Positions 59,448 to 64,000 of a DNA stretch of 64,000 nucleotides are shown here, piece after piece. Origin of the DNA: Tubiluchus corallicola (taxonomy: Eukaryota > Priapulida > Priapulimorpha > Priapulimorphida > Tubiluchidae); assembly GCA_030141605.1 (NCBI GenBank), contig JAQGDQ010000303.1:62001-126000 (forward strand), written 5' to 3'. The notes beneath the pieces are model-generated. The model ran no database searches. It was not told the origin of the DNA and was given only the letters and a program-made list of their open reading frames with translations. A program made the position numbers and the translations under genes. Position 1 is the stretch's first letter, and each line of letters opens with the position of its first letter.

Positions 59448-62400
59448 ATGGAGCTACTGCATCTAGTCTTCTTGCTATTTTTTGTAAAACAGTGCGCAAC
59501 AATTCCCAAGGGTGATTTTTATCCATTTGGTCCAGGGAGGGATCAGCGTTTAGCAGACGCAGATGACTTCAGCACGGAAGAAGAGTTCAAGTTGGAGACG
59601 CCAGTGGTGTTTTTCGACAGACGATATAGCTCATTATTCGTAAGTTTGCACCTTAATAACTCGACAAATTGTCAAAATATGTACTTTATTCGTTTAATGC
59701 AAATGTTTGATTATAAGCATGAGTGAGAGTTGAACTACTACATATAGGTTAGTAAAGGAATAAAAAACAGTAAATGTGCTAGCCGACCACAAGCAATAGC
59801 AAGCTTTTAAAGAACTCAAGTACATAGATGATAACAGGTCTAGCGCAGTTATGCAAAGTGCTATTGCTGTGTATTGCTCAGATGCCAAGAAACGGAAGCA
59901 TTAGCAGGTTTTCCAAAAAGATTTTTGTCCCATTCCATTCTGAGCAAATGTTCCCTCGGGATCGCCAGATTATAAGAAGTCTCACAAAATATTATAACAA
60001 CCTTGATTCACTCATCTCACTTTAACGGCCATTTACCATCTATGTAGCCGAAGAGTTAGACTTTTGGAATTTAGGCTTGATCGTTTTTTTCAAACATAAA
60101 CGTATCGTCCTCAGAGTTTAAAATAAAACGCCAATTTGGCAAGAATAGCGAAACCGCAAATTTAGTAGTGGATGATGGATTGTGAGCAAGAGCTCGATCC
60201 GTGAGGTGTAATATAACGACGGGCAGTCGGTTTTTCAGAGCTTTAGTGGATCTGCTTTTAGCAGAACTTTAACCCATGGAAAACATCTCTCGAAATGTTC
60301 AAAGTTACATGTTCATAATTGATTAAAGGCCCGTTTTGAAGAGCATTTTTGCAGCCAACAGTGAGAAAAACACTAGTCAAAACGAACGGGTCTTAATTAT
60401 TATTTTTCTGCTATTATTTATTAATTTTGTCAAATTCCAATAATTATAAGTGTCACATGTAGAGAAAGGCATTACGTTTTTAAGTTCATAATGATAAATT
60501 AAAATAATCCTCAGCATGTTGTTCAGTCAAATTAATATAACCGAACAGAATGTAGTGTAAATTAAGTTGATTGATCAAAAAAAAAAAGAAACGTAACAAA
60601 ATAAATTATGGCACGGCTACTATAACGCAAGCCATCCCTCGCTTCAGATCAAAGTACATTTGCCAAAAGGGATAAGGTAATTAGCACACAGAATATGCAA
60701 GAACAAACTACTGAATTTCTGTACTCGGAGCCTAAATTCCATACGAAACTGCTTACTAATTAAAAAACTATTTCAGGAGACTAACAAAGGTAAGAGATAG
60801 TACGTAAGTTTAACAATAAACATTTAAGCTTTATAATTTTCAAATCTCCAATCAATCTGGACACGACTGTCCGACTAAGGTATTGCAGAGACCCTTCTGA
60901 CCATGCTTGCCCGGTTTATAATGTCTAAATTTCATAAAATCAACAAAAAATGTTGCGTCTACTACTTTTTCCCTTAGACATGCGTATATTGCTGAGATAC
61001 GGATGTCCATTGTCCAAAACTGCTCGTAGCAGCTGAGCTTGTTTGCATAACATATACGTAATTGGCTAAAAATAACTTACTAGAAATAGATGCTTATGCA
61101 AAATAAAAACTTCCAAGTTTCTATAGTTTCAATGGCACGACAACATTCTAGCATTCACGTCACTGGACAAGTGCACGGCAAAATGACACAGGTAAAAATG
61201 GCACAGGCAAAATTGGCATCGGAAAAATTTGCACATTAAAGGGCACCAATGGAAACATCGGAATGAATGGCATACATAAAATAGGAGCTCAGAGTTAGGA
61301 TTACTGTGGGTGATAATTAGTTTTTAATTATTTTTACCTCAGCCAAGAAAGTTACGCTCCAACACACCGTTTGTTTTTTTCATTGTTTTTTGTCTGTTAT
61401 ACAGTAGTAAGACAACTGTACGCAAAAAAATAATTAACAAATGTCCATGGAACTTTGCACGTGGAGAATGTCGGCAGGGCACAAGAAATATGCATTTTGA
61501 CGCATACTCCTGGACAGGGAGGGGCCTTGGGGAAGAGAAAAACTGCCAAAATGGGCATTCATTCACCCTTTCTTTTTTTTCACAAAAACTTGACCAAATA
61601 CCAATCACAGAAAAACATTCGTCAAGCACTTGGCGGACATTTTGGGAGTGGCATAGCTCTTTGGAAAAAGGACGACTTGGTGTCAAGTTTGGGTATTTCT
61701 TTTTTGTTATCTCCACCTGAATAAACCATTATAAGTTAGTTTCAGGGTTTCATTTTGAGAAATTTTCACTTGGAATACTGCGTAATACTATCTATCACCT
61801 TTGCTTATACATACACGTTTTTTCTTTATATTCATATAAACCTTATAAGTTGACTGAGCGATGTAAATACACTGTACGTATATTAGTCGCCAAAATCGTT
61901 AAAAAACATTGGCAACACTATGTGTAATGTTCGTGCATTATTGACAATAATTCTATTTAAATTTCTATATATAATTTCTATATCTAATATTTTCTATATT
62001 AGAATAAAATATTTTGTGACTCTTGGTTGTCTATAATTTGGACGTCAAACATATTGCTATCGCTCCGCCTCTGTTGTGATGTAAGCACGCTGACGGGAAA
62101 TCGGGGACATTAGTTTAAGGCGAACAATTACTCTTTAGTAAACAATATTACAACTATATTGTCTATGTCTAATCAGCAGATAAACTGTTTGTGCTTTTCA
62201 TACACAAAATTTGCAAGGCAGGAATTATTTTTACAAGAAATTAAAACAAGTAGCCAAAAAATGTCTTTACAATTTAAGTAGAATGTAACGACAAAATTCT
62301 ATTCCGTAGATGATACATAAGTCAAAATGGCATCTTTAGGCGCAAAAATGATTATTTCAGGATGCTAATATTACATAGATTTAAATTTTGACCGGCCCAA

Positions 62401-64000
62401 CAAAACCATGTCCATGTGCTGGCATGTTTTTGTATGTTTGCCTGTTTATCTTTGTTTTATGACTGTTTATCTATCAAAGTAATTAGTCGAACATGTTCAA
62501 GATTTTGTGCCCTCATCTTCGCCATCCCTACTGAGCGTATATTAGTTTCCTTATGGGAGCTATTTGCGTTAAAATAACATAGTGCCACTTTTCCCCCAGA
62601 CATTTTTACCGTGTCATTTTTTTCTGTGCTATTCTGTCATGCTAGTAGTATGGCATTATTTGAGCATTTAGGATTTACCTTTTAAAATTTTCCAACATAA
62701 CAGAATTCGAAGTAAGGAAACATTTATTTTGTTTTTACTTTGACATGGTCTTGGAGAGTGAGCCTATTTAGTTTCTGAACTGTGAACTTGAAGATTTCTC
62801 TTACTTGCTATCATGTAAGTTTGAAAATCCGGCGAAACCATGTGGGCGAAACCACGTATGGGCTAAACACTCCGAAAGCTTCGTAAGAAAGTCTAAAGTC
62901 TCAATCAAAAAGGAGGTTGTGGATGAAAATGTTGCGATTTACTAAGAATAATACTTGCATTTATTTAGTTTGTAACCTTGTACCAGTTCATGCAAATTGC
63001 TGAGTGAACGTTTTGAAATAATGTAAGTACCATTTACATGCCGTCTTATTGCATACAGGACTTGTGTTAGTAGCAACTATGCACAGAAAGCCATTTGAAA
63101 CAATATGTAGAGTTTGAAGAAATAATCAGAGCATTACTTTATAATTATTATAAATATAATGTAATTATGTTGTCAGTAAGATCAATAATCAGTGGTGCAC
63201 ACTGGGATGGGTGATGCAGTGCCATTTTACCATATGGTGGAAACATTTTAAATTATTAAGAATTTTCTTTTTCAATTACATTAATTTTTCAAACAGGTAG
63301 CATAGTGCTGAGTAATATAACTTTTTTATGGAAAATTCTTGCAGATACTATATAGGCCTACTGTAAAAATCCCTCTTTTTCCTCTTTAAGCTATACCTAG
63401 GTAAATATTTGAAAATTTAAATAATAATAATTTCACCATCTAGTTAACCTCAGTGCCTCAATGGCTACAGTTGATTCAATGTTTTGGGTAAGTTATCGTT
63501 TTCAGCACCTCGGCTAAAGCGAGGGATTGCCATGTTTTGCCACACTGCCACCTTTGACCTACTGTCGATTGTGCAGTTGCCAGCTTACTGAGTTATTAGC
63601 ATACAGCATTGCAGTATTTCTCGATTTTGCCTGTTTCCTGGTGATCCTGCTACGAAATCATTTTTGCAGCTAGTTTATTGTTTGAAAAGATCTCACAGCT
63701 CTACATGTGCTCGGAGGGTTTTTATAAACATATTTTATTGTTCACAGTTTGTAATGCTTAGGTTTGGAGCATTTCGATTTTTTGTCTATAACACACTTGT
63801 TTTTCTATTGTTATTGTATTGTCTTAAGTACTAGATTTGATTAAACTGTAAATCAAGATGTTTAAAAAAATTTTTTGTAGGTGAATTCTAATGGATTCGT
63901 GTCATTTGGGACAGAAGTACCTAGTTATAACAATGTACCACTACCGCTTAATTTACCAGTAATTGCACCTTTCTATGCAGATATTGACACAACAGGAACT
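59448..64000 (+). CDS. nidogen-domain extracellular matrix protein, 5' part
   Basis: First two coding exons, 59448-59639 (donor TTATTC|GTAAGT) and 63881-64000 (acceptor TTTTTTGTAG, continuing beyond the window), joined in phase 0. Residues 1-18 are a signal peptide (MELLHLVFLLFFVKQCAT). The mature start DFYPFGPGRDQRLADADD matches the nidogen N terminus (FFPFG....D...DD). Then VVFFDRRYSSLF-VNSNGFVSFG and PVIAPFYADIDTTG match the NIDO domain (F.G..Y..LFVN.NG.ISF ... APFWADVD). Nidogens link laminin and collagen IV in basement membranes. Other NIDO proteins (SNED1, mucin-4, tectorin) share this start, so the exact identity needs the remaining exons. A splice acceptor (TGTTCTTACAG) lies one base before the ATG, and the first intron is 4.24 kb. 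Confidence 0.8.
61177..62640. mobile_element. foldback-like element, copy 2, inside the nidogen intron
   Basis: The left end carries CAAAATGACACAGGTAAAAA and further AAAATGGCACAGG-like units to about 61240, then a GTTAGGATTACTGTGGGTG block. The right end (TTTTTACCGTGTCATTTTTT at 62604 onward) is the inverse of the left units. The same ends and GTGGG.GATAATTA block occur at 27211-27682. A GC-richer interior at 61441-61725 has overlapping frames on both strands with no recognised domain. Confidence 0.5.

Overview
The window is AT-rich nuclear DNA of an invertebrate animal. The genes are metazoan-specific (NMDA-type glutamate receptor, cyclic-nucleotide-gated channel, C1q-domain protein, nidogen), are split by GT-AG introns, and sit among long microsatellites and DNA-transposon fragments. 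A tunicate or another invertebrate with spliced-leader trans-splicing would fit, but nothing here fixes the taxon.

Layout. (1) 1-1550, + strand: last two coding exons of an ionotropic glutamate receptor (end of the ligand-binding domain, fourth membrane segment, long cytoplasmic tail). (2) 2878-24917, - strand, convergent with the first: a cyclic-nucleotide-gated channel subunit that I reassembled by eye from 18 exons with matching splice phases (about 556 residues). Its large introns hold MITEs, compound microsatellites, a Harbinger transposase remnant, a diverged repeat carrying YY1-like motifs, and a perfect hairpin. (3) 24918-30421: repeats only, including a foldback-like element, a possible LTR and a LINE remnant. 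(4) 30422-33310, - strand: a complete two-exon gene for a secreted coiled-coil protein with a C-terminal C1q domain (818 residues). (5) 33311-55200: no gene that I can support. It holds minisatellites, segmental duplications, trinucleotide tracts and a well-delimited hAT-type element with a perfect 8-bp target-site duplication. (6) 55242-56161, + strand: a small secreted-peptide precursor gene, not recognised. (7) 59448 to the window end, + strand: the first two coding exons of a nidogen-domain extracellular matrix protein, running off the edge.

The receptor and the channel are both cation channels of excitable or sensory cells. The C1q protein, the small peptide and the nidogen are all secreted. 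I see no operon-like functional link between them. Several reading frames start just after a good 3' splice site, which suggests either 5'-UTR introns or trans-splicing.
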